Below are positions 7,717 through 13,201 of a DNA stretch of 13,201 nucleotides, piece by piece (the first letter of the stretch is position 1; each line of letters opens with the position of its first letter). Source of the DNA: Parvularcula sp039198765 (lineage in GTDB: Bacteria > Pseudomonadota > Alphaproteobacteria > Caulobacterales > Parvularculaceae); assembly GCA_039198765.1 (NCBI GenBank), contig JBCCTF010000107.1, positions 1 to 13,201 on the forward strand. The letters run 5' to 3'. The notes beneath the pieces are model-generated. The model searched no databases, was not told where the DNA came from, and saw nothing but the letters and a program-made list of their open reading frames with translations. The position numbers were made by a program, and so were the translations under genes.

Positions 7717-7760
7717 CCACTGTTGAACCCTTCATCGCCATTGGATTAGGAGCCCGCGCC

Positions 7761-8606
7761 ATGATGCGCCTTTTGTCAAAAATCCGCGAGTCCCTGCCGT
7801 TCGTCGGTGAAAAGAAACCTTCCGTGACGGTGGTTTCGCTCTACGGCGCGATCGCCGTGGATGCGCGCCCAGGTCGCGGTCTGTCCGCCAATGGAGTGGA
7901 AGAGGGGCTGCGCAAAGCCTTCAAGGACAAGTCATCGAAGGCCGTGATTCTAGCCATCAACTCGCCGGGCGGTGCGCCAGCCCAGGCGCGGATGATCATG
8001 GAGCGGGCACGCCATCTCGCGAAAGACGCTGACGTGCCGGTGATCAGCTACATCGAGGATGTCGGTGCATCGGGCGGCTACATGATCGCGTTGGCTGGCG
8101 AAGAGATCTGGGCTGATCCCTTCGCGATCGTGGGGTCAATCGGCGTCGTCTCGGCGGGCTTTGGTTTTCAAGAAGCGATCGAGAAAATCGGGGTTGAGCG
8201 GCGGGTCTACCACGCGGGTGATAACAAGGTCCGACTTGATCCCTTTAGGCCCGAGAACCCTGAGGACACAGCGAAGCTTGAGCGGTTGCTTGGCCAGACC
8301 CACACCCTGTTCATCGACATGGTGCGCGAGAGCCGCGGGGATCGTTTGAATGCACCTGACGAGACGATCTTCAGCGGTGATTTCTTCTTGGCTGACGAAG
8401 GCAAGACCCATGGCCTGGTCGACGAGGTTGGCGACCTGCGGACGCTCATCAAAGACCGGTACGGCGAGAAGACGAAGGTTCGCCTGATCTCGGGCAAGCG
8501 CGGCGGCCTGTTCAGCGCCCTTGGCGCGAGCGTTGGCCACGGCGTTGTCAATGCTCTGCGGACCGCTCTTCGTGAAGAGGACTTGCGGGCGCGTCTGGGC
8601 CTCTAA
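7761..8606 (+). CDS. S49 family serine peptidase (SppA/SohB-like)
   Basis: Signal-peptide-peptidase-type serine protease, built as a single short S49 domain (281 residues), like bacterial SppA short forms. It has the ClpP-like fold, with KAVILAINSPGG around 60, ISYIEDVGASGGYMIALAG (nucleophile Ser104), DPFAIVGSIGVV, and the probable general base Lys156 in HAGDNKVRLDPF. The Ser-Lys distance of 52 residues equals that of Bacillus subtilis SppA (S147/K199), which supports an active Ser/Lys dyad. No clear transmembrane anchor is visible at the N-terminus (MMRLLSKIRESLPFVG), so it may be cytoplasmic or peripherally membrane-bound. The ATG at 7761 is chosen because AGGAG (7748-7752) lies 8 nt upstream; an in-frame ATG at 7629 would overlap the start of the divergent synthase gene and adds an atypical extension. 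Confidence 0.9.
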   Translation: MMRLLSKIRESLPFVGEKKPSVTVVSLYGAIAVDARPGRGLSANGVEEGLRKAFKDKSSKAVILAINSPGGAPAQARMIMERARHLAKDADVPVISYIEDVGASGGYMIALAGEEIWADPFAIVGSIGVVSAGFGFQEAIEKIGVERRVYHAGDNKVRLDPFRPENPEDTAKLERLLGQTHTLFIDMVRESRGDRLNAPDETIFSGDFFLADEGKTHGLVDEVGDLRTLIKDRYGEKTKVRLISGKRGGLFSALGASVGHGVVNALRTALREEDLRARLGL

Positions 8607-8630
8607 GGATTTGTCCTGACGCGGTGCAGC

Positions 8631-8659
8631 ATGACAACGACAGCTTATCGCGCTATGGT
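8631..8659 (+). promoter_or_regulatory. Sigma-70-like promoter for the small membrane protein (predicted leaderless)
   Basis: ATGACA (8631-8636, 5 of 6 to TTGACA), a 17-bp spacer, and TATGGT (8654-8659, 4 of 6 to TATAAT). Six bases separate the -10 box from the ATG at 8666, where transcription would be expected to start. No Shine-Dalgarno sequence is seen before that ATG, which fits a leaderless mRNA. This is an inference from sequence. Confidence 0.45.
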
Positions 8660-8665
8660 TGCGCC

Positions 8666-8872
8666 ATGAACCCACTCGTTGCCGTCATCGCCACCGCTGC
8701 GGTTGCTGCGGGCTCCGTCAAAGCCGTTCAGGCCATTCAGAAGCGCCTGCGCGAAGCCCCTGACCACGTGAAGTGGCTCAGGAAGCGCCGCTCCGCTCGC
8801 GAGGATGGCGCTGTCGTCGATCTGGAACAGGACACGAGTACCGGCGTTTATGCGTTGCGTGATAGGAACTGA
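8666..8872 (+). CDS. Small single-pass membrane protein, unknown function
   Basis: A 68-residue protein I do not recognise. It opens with a hydrophobic, Ala/Val-rich segment (about residues 3-20, MNPLVAVIATAAVAAG), followed by a strongly basic stretch (about 24-45: KAVQAIQKRLREAP, then WLRKRRSARE) and an acidic end with VVDLEQD and TGVYALRD. This suggests one N-terminal membrane segment with a cytoplasmic basic helix. The ATG at 8666 is preferred because it begins just before the hydrophobic segment and lies 6 nt after a good -10 box; the upstream in-frame GTG at 8624 adds 14 polar residues and also lacks an SD. It sits 59 bp after the S49 peptidase. The amino-acid pattern and absence of overlap with other genes favour a real gene. 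Confidence 0.65.
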   Translation: MNPLVAVIATAAVAAGSVKAVQAIQKRLREAPDHVKWLRKRRSAREDGAVVDLEQDTSTGVYALRDRN

Positions 8873-8910
8873 CATCTCCGCCTGAGCGAAATTGTGCACT
8901 GGCGAAGGCG

Positions 8911-8928
8911 TTTGACGCACGGGTCAAA
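8911..8928. repeat. Inverted repeat TTTGAC-N6-GTCAAA
   Basis: Perfect six-base arms at 8911-8916 and 8923-8928 with a 6-bp centre, in the 98-bp gap before the exonuclease-like gene. It looks like a dimeric regulator site. The left arm contains TTGACG (8912-8917), which could also serve as a -35 element, although no good -10 follows at 16-18 bp. The spacing differs from the N4 of FNR/CRP-type TTGAC-N4-GTCAA boxes. No regulator is assigned. Confidence 0.4.
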
Positions 8929-8970
8929 TCCAACAAATGAGCCCGGCGTTGTGGAGGAGCGAACGAGTTT

Positions 8971-9399
8971 ATGACCGCATGTTTAAGCGTGTTGAGTTGT
9001 GGCGCAGCGCCCGAAGCTTGGCCCATCGAAGTCGCCTGGTGCACCAAGGGCGAAGCGGTCAGAACCATGCTGATCAAGCCCACGGGAGACTGGGGCCTGT
9101 CGTCCTGGGATAAGGGCTGTGAGGCAGACCACCGAGTGAGCCTGGAGAAGCTCCTGAGCGAGGGGAAGGCGCCCCTCGATGCTTGCCTTATCCTGAATGC
9201 GGCTCTTGGCGGGAGCGAGGTGCTCTCCGCGGCTCCAGAGACGGACAGTCTTTGGCTTTTCAAACTCTACCGCAGCGCCAAGGTCGAGCCGAACTACCGG
9301 CTCGTCGCTGCCAACGCAGGCCTGCCCAGCGATCTGCCGCGGGCAACGGATAAGGTGGAGGCCTTGCGCCAAGCCTTAGGCTTCGCCCAAAGCGCCTGA
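8971..9399 (+). CDS. DEDD exonuclease-fold-like protein lacking catalytic acids
   Basis: A 142-residue protein whose pattern matches the small alphaproteobacterial 3'-5' exonuclease-like family: an N-terminal strand, then WPIEVAW (17-23), LIKPTGDW, a mid-segment CEADH, and LSAAPETDSLWLFKLYRSA (85-103). In active relatives, as I recall them, the first motif reads LDxEASG, the second AExVHG, the third YSDAPxxDxxWL and the last HRAxxDA. Here the first motif is LSVLSCG (Asp and Glu become Ser6 and Leu8), the third has Ala87 in place of the first Asp, and the last is TDKVEAL. The metal-binding set therefore appears lost, so the protein is probably not a nuclease. GGAGGAG (8953-8959) precedes the ATG by 11 nt. 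The stop is immediately followed by the hydrolase ATG (TGAATG), so the two are probably co-expressed. The family link rests on motif memory alone. Confidence 0.6.
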   Translation: MTACLSVLSCGAAPEAWPIEVAWCTKGEAVRTMLIKPTGDWGLSSWDKGCEADHRVSLEKLLSEGKAPLDACLILNAALGGSEVLSAAPETDSLWLFKLYRSAKVEPNYRLVAANAGLPSDLPRATDKVEALRQALGFAQSA

Positions 9400-10266
9400 A
9401 TGGCCGAACCTTCGATGTTTTTCCGCGCCTTGGGATCCAAGGGGCGGGATGGGACGCTCGTCTTTCTGAACGCAACGGGTCTCAACGCCTCTGCGTATCT
9501 GCCCCTCTTGGAGCAGCTCTCGTTTGATGGGCTGATCCTCGCAGGCAGCTTGCGGGGGCATGGCGCAACCGATTTGCCCGCCAATCCCAAAGAACTGCAG
9601 AGCTGGGAGCTGTTCGCCGAAGACGTCGCGACGGAGCTGGAAAAGCGCGGCGTCGATGGCCCACTGACCCTCGCAGGGCATTCCGCAGGCTCCGTCACGG
9701 CGCTCCTGACCGCGAAGCGGTTGTCGACCCAGCAGGTCATCATGATCGAGCCTGTGGTGCTGCCTGCGTTCGCCGTCTGGCTTGCGAACACGCCCCTGAA
9801 GGCGTGGACCATCGACCAGAACCCGCTGGCCCGCCGCGCCGCTGCGCGCCGCTCGCATTTCCCCAGCCGGGAGGAGGCCGCCGCCGCCTACCGCCGCAAA
9901 GGCTTCTTCAAGTCTTGGGACGAGGAGGCGTTTGCTGGGTACATCGAAGAGGGGTTCCGCGAAGCCGGAGAGGCTGGCGGCGTGGTTCTGTCATGCGATC
10001 CTGCGTGGGAAGCCGCCTGCTTTGGTGCGCAAGCTTCAGGCTTCTGGCCCCACCTGGACACGGTGATCAGCCGCGGCACCCAGGTTGATATCCTAGGCGC
10101 TGAAGTCGCCTCAACCTTCACCACCACGGACCGTCAGCGCGCCCGCGATAAAGGCGCCAGTGTCCTCGATATGGACGGCTCCCACATGCTGCCGGTGGAG
10201 GAACCCGCGCGGGTTGCATCATGGATGTCCGATCGTCTCTCAACCATAGAAGCACTGGGGGTTTGA
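9400..10266 (+). CDS. Alpha/beta hydrolase
   Basis: Alpha/beta hydrolase-fold protein of 288 residues; substrate unknown, probably an ester or other small molecule, cytoplasmic (no signal peptide). The strand-loop LVFLNATGLNASAYLPLL supplies the oxyanion region. LRGHGATDLP follows, then the nucleophile elbow AGHSAGS with Ser95. A helical cap spans roughly 125-205. The catalytic His is H262 in MDGSHMLPVEEP. The acid is probably an Asp/Glu before the last strands (around VDILGAEVAS), but I cannot fix it. The ATG abuts the stop of the preceding exonuclease-like gene and has no SD of its own, which implies translational coupling. The -35 of the sapC promoter overlaps its stop codon. The hydrolase call is firm; a specific reaction cannot be given. 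Confidence 0.88.
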   Translation: MAEPSMFFRALGSKGRDGTLVFLNATGLNASAYLPLLEQLSFDGLILAGSLRGHGATDLPANPKELQSWELFAEDVATELEKRGVDGPLTLAGHSAGSVTALLTAKRLSTQQVIMIEPVVLPAFAVWLANTPLKAWTIDQNPLARRAAARRSHFPSREEAAAAYRRKGFFKSWDEEAFAGYIEEGFREAGEAGGVVLSCDPAWEAACFGAQASGFWPHLDTVISRGTQVDILGAEVASTFTTTDRQRARDKGASVLDMDGSHMLPVEEPARVASWMSDRLSTIEALGV

Positions 10267-10290
10267 CGTGAGGCACGCGTTTGCTATCCG
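10263..10290 (+). promoter_or_regulatory. Candidate sapC promoter
   Basis: TTGACG (10263-10268), a 16-bp spacer and TATCCG (10285-10290), preceded by GC so that the -10 reads GCTATCC, similar to the housekeeping promoter consensus reported for Caulobacter. The -35 overlaps the stop codon of the alpha/beta hydrolase gene. Transcription would start near 10297, giving a leader of about 40 nt that contains a GANTC site (10301-10305). Confidence 0.45.
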
Positions 10291-10334
10291 CGATCTTCAA
10301 GAATCCGAACAACTGTCAAAACGAGTGATCAACC

Positions 10335-11147
10335 ATGAGCCAAACACCACCTGATAGCGCTGCGCCGACCGTCGAAGGCCAGATGTACCTGTTCCGCCGC
10401 GCTGAGCTTGTGACCCGTGAGGCTCATGCCGGCATGGGCATCTCCAAGCCAGAGAATGCTCTTGGCTTCTGCGCCCACGCGCGCGCTGTGCCGATAACGC
10501 TGTCGGAAATCACGACGGCGATGCGCTACTATCCGATCATCTTCAGCTCGTCCGAAAATCCGGTTCCGCTGGCTGTGCTCGGCCTGATGGATGACGTGAA
10601 CCTGTTCGTCGAAGACGACGGTAACTGGACCCAGGACTTCTACATCCCTGGCTACATCCGCCGCTATCCTTTTGCTCTGGCCACGGACAAAGACTCCGAT
10701 CCTGAGAACATGCGCATGGCGATCATTGTCGACGCTGGCTACGAAGGCATGACGAACGAGCCGGAAGTGCCGTTCTTCGAAGGCAACGAGCCGTCCGAAG
10801 CGATGAAGCAGGCCATGGAGTTCTGCCAGAACTACGAGCGTGATCGTCTGCAGACGAACCGTTTTGCCGAGACCCTCAAAGGCTTCGACATCCTGGCCCA
10901 GCAAATGGCGCAGTACACGCCTGAAGGCCAAGAGGCGCAGGCGTTCGCCCGCTACGTCGGTGTGGACGAAAACAAGCTGAACGGCCTGACCGACGCCCAA
11001 TTCCTTGAGCTGCGCAAGTCGAACATGCTGCCGATCCTCTACGCGCAGCTGATGTCGATGGCGAACTGGCGTTCGATCCTTGATCGCCGCGCGCGTCGGT
11101 TTAACCTGACTGGTGAAGACGTCATCAAGCCGCTGCCGAAGTCCTAA
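10335..11147 (+). CDS. SapC family protein
   Basis: A 270-residue protein of the SapC family (named after a Campylobacter S-layer-locus protein, common in Caulobacterales and related marine alphaproteobacteria). Typical family features are the early ARAVPITLSEITTAMRYYPI segment (about 49-68), PLAVLGL, the FYIPGYIRRYPFAL block (about 98-111), and late KLNGLTDAQFLELRKSNML followed by YAQLMSMANWRSILDRR. No signal peptide or transmembrane segment is evident, so it is probably cytoplasmic. The biochemical role is unknown. Codon choice is strongly biased to a few C/G-ending codons, and the gene has its own good promoter, suggesting high expression. Unlike many homologues, it is not next to a tryptophan halogenase or TonB receptor gene. 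The SD before the ATG is weak. Confidence 0.9.
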   Translation: MSQTPPDSAAPTVEGQMYLFRRAELVTREAHAGMGISKPENALGFCAHARAVPITLSEITTAMRYYPIIFSSSENPVPLAVLGLMDDVNLFVEDDGNWTQDFYIPGYIRRYPFALATDKDSDPENMRMAIIVDAGYEGMTNEPEVPFFEGNEPSEAMKQAMEFCQNYERDRLQTNRFAETLKGFDILAQQMAQYTPEGQEAQAFARYVGVDENKLNGLTDAQFLELRKSNMLPILYAQLMSMANWRSILDRRARRFNLTGEDVIKPLPKS

Positions 11148-11178
11148 GGGTTTGCGGCGTTAGCGAAGGGCAGGGGCC

Positions 11179-11952
11179 TTGCTTGGGTTTCTAGAAACCT
11201 ATCTTTGGCTCCTCGGCCCCATGCTGCTGCGGTATCTGATCATAGCCGGCGCTGTGCACGGCTACTTCTGGGGCAGGCGCAAGCCTGCCTCTTTTGCGTT
11301 CCGGCTCGCAAAGAACCCTCCGCGTAAAGAGCATGTCTGGCGTGAAGCGCGGACGGCGCTCGCCGCGTCGATGATCTTCGCGTTCCCCGCCGCGGTGCTG
11401 ATCGACGCGTTCGAGGATGGCGGCACGGCGCTGTACTGGCGGATGCCTGAAGGGCCGCTGGAGTGGATGTGGATCCCAGGGGCGATCCTCTTCCTCCTGA
11501 TTGTTCACGACACGTACTTTTATTGGACCCACAGGGCGATGCACCTGCCGCGGTTCTACAATGCGACCCATCACACCCATCACATCTCTAAGCAGCCCAC
11601 GGCATTCGCAAGCTTCGCCTTCCACCCGTGGGAAGCGATCATATCCAGCTGGCTGATCCCGACGCTCGCGTTCTTTATCCCGATGCACGTGGGCGCTTTC
11701 GGCGGCTTCGTGATGCTCGCGACGATCTCTGCCGTCATCAACCACGCAGGGTGGGAGATCTTCCCGAAGAGCTTCCTTGATGGGCCCGTGGGCCGTTGGC
11801 TGATCACCGCACGGCACCACAACTTGCACCACACCAAATTCCAGCGGAACTACGGCCTCTACTTCCGCTTCTGGGACAAAGCGATGGGCACGGACGATAT
11901 GTCAGGCGACCCGATGGGCGCGCCGGTGCCGAAAGCCGTGCCTGCCGAATAG
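11179..11952 (+). CDS. Sterol desaturase / fatty acid hydroxylase family membrane protein
   Basis: Integral membrane di-iron oxygenase of the fatty-acid hydroxylase superfamily (257 residues), which hydroxylates or desaturates a lipid, sterol-like or carotenoid substrate that cannot be named here. Hydrophobic segments lie near 8-28, 60-80, 95-115 and 155-185. The histidine clusters that bind iron are complete: HDTYFYWTHRAMH (H110, H118, H122), HHTHH (131-135), NHAGWE, and RHHNLHHTKFQRNYG (H213, H214, H217, H218), followed by FWDKAMGT, typical of the family end. The TTG start at 11179 is supported by AAGGG (11166-11170) 8 nt upstream; ATG at 11221 would remove part of the first membrane segment. 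It follows sapC by 31 bp and ends only 4 bp from the convergent gene. Confidence 0.88.
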   Translation: MLGFLETYLWLLGPMLLRYLIIAGAVHGYFWGRRKPASFAFRLAKNPPRKEHVWREARTALAASMIFAFPAAVLIDAFEDGGTALYWRMPEGPLEWMWIPGAILFLLIVHDTYFYWTHRAMHLPRFYNATHHTHHISKQPTAFASFAFHPWEAIISSWLIPTLAFFIPMHVGAFGGFVMLATISAVINHAGWEIFPKSFLDGPVGRWLITARHHNLHHTKFQRNYGLYFRFWDKAMGTDDMSGDPMGAPVPKAVPAE

Positions 11953-11956
11953 GCGG

Positions 11957-12433
11957 TTAGTGCTCGCCCTCATAGGGGCCGTGGTCCACCGATAAGCTCT
12001 CATCGAGAACGAACGTCTCTCCCGTCCACCGCCAGGCGTGGATGTAGCGGGCCTTGCCGGTCTTCACCCACGGCCCACCGCCATTGCTTTCCATGAAGAT
12101 GTGGTGGCCTTCTTCAAGCGCGCCCCAATCACCAAGCAGCTGCACCTTCCGGCTCCCCTCCACGTGCTCTCGCTTGTTCCGGTAGGCAGCTGCGACCTTG
12201 CCTTGGCAATCGCTCGCGTAGTTCTCGACAAACGCATCCGCCGTTCCCGCAACCCGTCCGCCCAGATCGTGCAGCATGCGGAACTTGTCATCCAGCATCC
12301 GGCGCAAGGCCTCCGGCTCGCATTTCTCAAATGCGATCTCGAACAGCACCGCATCGCGCTCGGCGATCATCGCAGTGGTGTCTTCGAGGTTGGGGAGGGG
12401 CGACCCGAGGGCCAGAACGGATAACAACAGCAT
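11957..12433 (-). CDS. SnoaL/DUF4440-like (NTF2-fold) protein with N-terminal signal
   Basis: A 158-residue protein with an NTF2-like fold of the DUF4440/SnoaL type. Such domains bind small ligands or act as isomerases or hydrolases; no specific role can be given. The hydrophobic start MLLLSVLALGSPLPN looks like a short signal peptide without the usual basic residues, so export is likely but not certain. The core matches the family layout: ERDAVLFEIAFEKCEPEALRRML (early helix), FRMLHDLGGRVAG, ADAFVENYA, and the C-terminal strands WGALEEGHHIF, ARYIHAWRW and FVLDESLS. The ATG at 12431-12433 is chosen because AAAGGAG (complement of 12444-12450) lies 10 nt upstream; the frame is open further but those residues are upstream DNA. 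It diverges from the cupin gene with a gap of about 100 bp. Confidence 0.78.
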   Translation of the reverse strand: MLLLSVLALGSPLPNLEDTTAMIAERDAVLFEIAFEKCEPEALRRMLDDKFRMLHDLGGRVAGTADAFVENYASDCQGKVAAAYRNKREHVEGSRKVQLLGDWGALEEGHHIFMESNGGGPWVKTGKARYIHAWRWTGETFVLDESLSVDHGPYEGEH

Positions 12434-12536
12434 AGGACAAACGCTCCTTTCATGCTCACATGGGGAGCCGTCCGCGATCACCCAATCGGTTTTGCGACGA
12501 ACGGTCACCAGGCTCGGATTAAGGGAGGAGCCCGCC

Positions 12537-12926
12537 ATGCCCCCTCGCGTCATCAGCATCGCCGATGCCGCCGAAGTGCAGATCACCACGCTGTTCGACC
12601 CCCACGTGGTGGGCGACGTGAACGAAGCCCAGGTCAAGGTCGCCAAGTTCGGCCCAGCCTTCGACTGGCACGCCCACCCCGAAGAAGACGAAGCGTTTCT
12701 GGTCCTGAAAGGCCGCATCGCCATCGACTTCCGCGACGGCGTTCAAGAGCTAGGCGAAGGCGACTTCCTCTGCGTCCCCAAAGGCGTGGAGCACCGCCCC
12801 CGCGCCCTAACCGAAGCGCCCATCGTCCTGATGTTCGAACGCGCCTCCACCCTCAACACAGGTGATGCCGAGAGCAGCTTCAAGGTCGACAACCTCAAGC
12901 GCCTAGAGCCTGCGGTCGCGTCTTAG
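12537..12926 (+). CDS. Small cupin-domain protein
   Basis: Single-domain cupin (129 residues), cytoplasmic; an unspecified metal-binding small-molecule enzyme or sensor. Cupin motif 1 fits exactly: H45-A-H47, four residues, E52, six residues, G59 (in WHAHPEEDEAFLVLKG). Motif 2 is GDFLCVPKGVEHRP with H86. The four ligands H45, H47, E52 and H86 are all present, so metal binding is likely. The start is secure: AGGAG at 12526-12530 lies 6 nt before the ATG, and longer in-frame starts run antisense through the neighbouring gene. Codon use differs slightly from neighbours, with almost uniform C-ending codons and three CTA Leu codons, hinting at a separate history. Substrate unknown. Confidence 0.86.
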   Translation: MPPRVISIADAAEVQITTLFDPHVVGDVNEAQVKVAKFGPAFDWHAHPEEDEAFLVLKGRIAIDFRDGVQELGEGDFLCVPKGVEHRPRALTEAPIVLMFERASTLNTGDAESSFKVDNLKRLEPAVAS

Positions 12927-13023
12927 GTTGAACTCACTGCTGCACTTTACGTCTGACGGCGGCCTTTTGGTTCTGGTACAGCGTTGCCGATCACGTCAGC
13001 GGAGCGCTTGTCCTCTCGGGGCG

Positions 13024-13201
13024 TTAGGCGTCTGAAACGGTTTCCACGTCTTCCCACAGACGACCGGGCCGCACCACCTCGCAGAAGTAGCAAGCGGAGT
13101 GTTCGTTATCGAGATTGTACCACTCGTGCCGGCCGCCGTGGGCCTCGCAATCATGCCCTTTTGCAAAGAGGCCAAGTCGTCCGTGGAGGAACGCGTAGAG
13201 C
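13024..13201 (-). CDS. C-terminal part of an unrecognised Cys/His-containing protein (runs off right edge)
   Basis: On the minus strand a frame is open from the right edge to TAA at 13024-13026, giving the last 58 residues. I do not recognise the family. The visible part starts LYAFLHGRLGLFAKG, then HDCEAHGGRHEWYNLDNEHS and ACYFCEVVRPGRLW, ending VETVSDA. Three Cys (a CYFC pair and one in DCEAH) plus four His are spaced in a way that could bind zinc, but no known finger motif fits exactly. The composition (Trp, Tyr, Cys, His, few low-complexity runs) looks like a genuine folded protein rather than a shadow frame, and the opposite strand holds no competing gene. It is convergent with the cupin gene. 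Confidence 0.6.
   Translation of the reverse strand, partial: LYAFLHGRLGLFAKGHDCEAHGGRHEWYNLDNEHSACYFCEVVRPGRLWEDVETVSDA

Noticed and set aside
7091..7726. 211-codon plus-strand open frame over the polyprenyl synthase
   Set aside because: It is antisense to a gene with clear DDxxD motifs and has no family-like sequence itself.
7629..7760. Upstream extension of the S49 peptidase to an ATG at 7629
   Set aside because: It overlaps the start codon of the divergent synthase and encodes a non-family extension; AGGAG properly precedes the ATG at 7761.
8607..8618. AGGA-N4-TCCT hairpin just after the S49 gene as a terminator
   Set aside because: Four-base arms and no following T-run; too weak to call.
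12276..12536. N-terminal extension of the cupin gene (to 216 codons)
   Set aside because: It is antisense to the DUF4440-like gene; the AGGAG at 12526-12530 fixes the start at 12537.
12434..12724. N-terminal extension of the DUF4440-like gene (to 255 codons)
   Set aside because: It would run antisense through the cupin gene; a good AAAGGAG fixes the start at 12433.
12927..13023. Possible bidirectional terminator between the cupin and the right-edge gene
   Set aside because: I looked for a GC-rich stem followed by T-runs on either strand and found only weak, imperfect pairings.

Overview
The window reads as chromosomal core and near-core DNA of a GC-rich (roughly 60%) alphaproteobacterium. 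The signs are an RNase E whose S1 domain carries a long acidic insertion, rne lying head-to-head with the division amidase gene amiC, a SapC-family protein, a CtrA-type TTAA-N7-TTAA box, and frequent GTG/TTG starts. A Caulobacterales/Parvularculales-like marine lineage is plausible, but the genus cannot be named from sequence alone. I see no mobile elements, CRISPR arrays, tRNAs or rRNAs.

Layout. (1) 1-1017, minus: N-terminal 339 residues of RNase E, running off the left edge. (2) 1018-1480: long divergent regulatory region holding the CtrA-like box at 1432-1446. (3) 1481-6634, plus: a tight run of N-acetylmuramoyl-L-alanine amidase, TPR lipoprotein, IspE (4-bp overlap) and a WecA/WbpL-type polyprenyl-phosphate sugar-phosphate transferase. 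(4) 6614-7630, minus: long-chain polyprenyl diphosphate synthase, whose 3' end overlaps the transferase by 21 bp. (5) 7761-8606, plus: an S49 (SppA/SohB-like) peptidase, divergent from the synthase across 130 bp containing a perfect 7-bp inverted repeat. (6) 8666-11952, plus: a 68-residue membrane protein with a promoter that predicts a leaderless mRNA; a protein resembling DEDD exonucleases but lacking the catalytic acids; an alpha/beta hydrolase; SapC; and a sterol desaturase-family di-iron membrane enzyme. (7) 11957-12433 (minus): a SnoaL/DUF4440-like secreted protein. (8) 12537-12926 (plus): a small cupin. (9) 13024-13201 (minus): the C-terminal end of an unrecognised Cys/His-containing protein entering from the right edge.

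Two themes link genes. The amidase, TPR lipoprotein and glycosyltransferase concern the cell envelope. IspE, the undecaprenyl-phosphate-using transferase and the polyprenyl synthase all make or use isoprenoids (carrier lipid, quinone tails). The rest looks like a loose series of small housekeeping and accessory genes. I found no convincing new multi-gene system. The points most worth following up are the CtrA-like box before amiC, the catalytically emptied exonuclease-like protein, the predicted leaderless gene, the RNase E insertion, and the truncated Cys/His protein.
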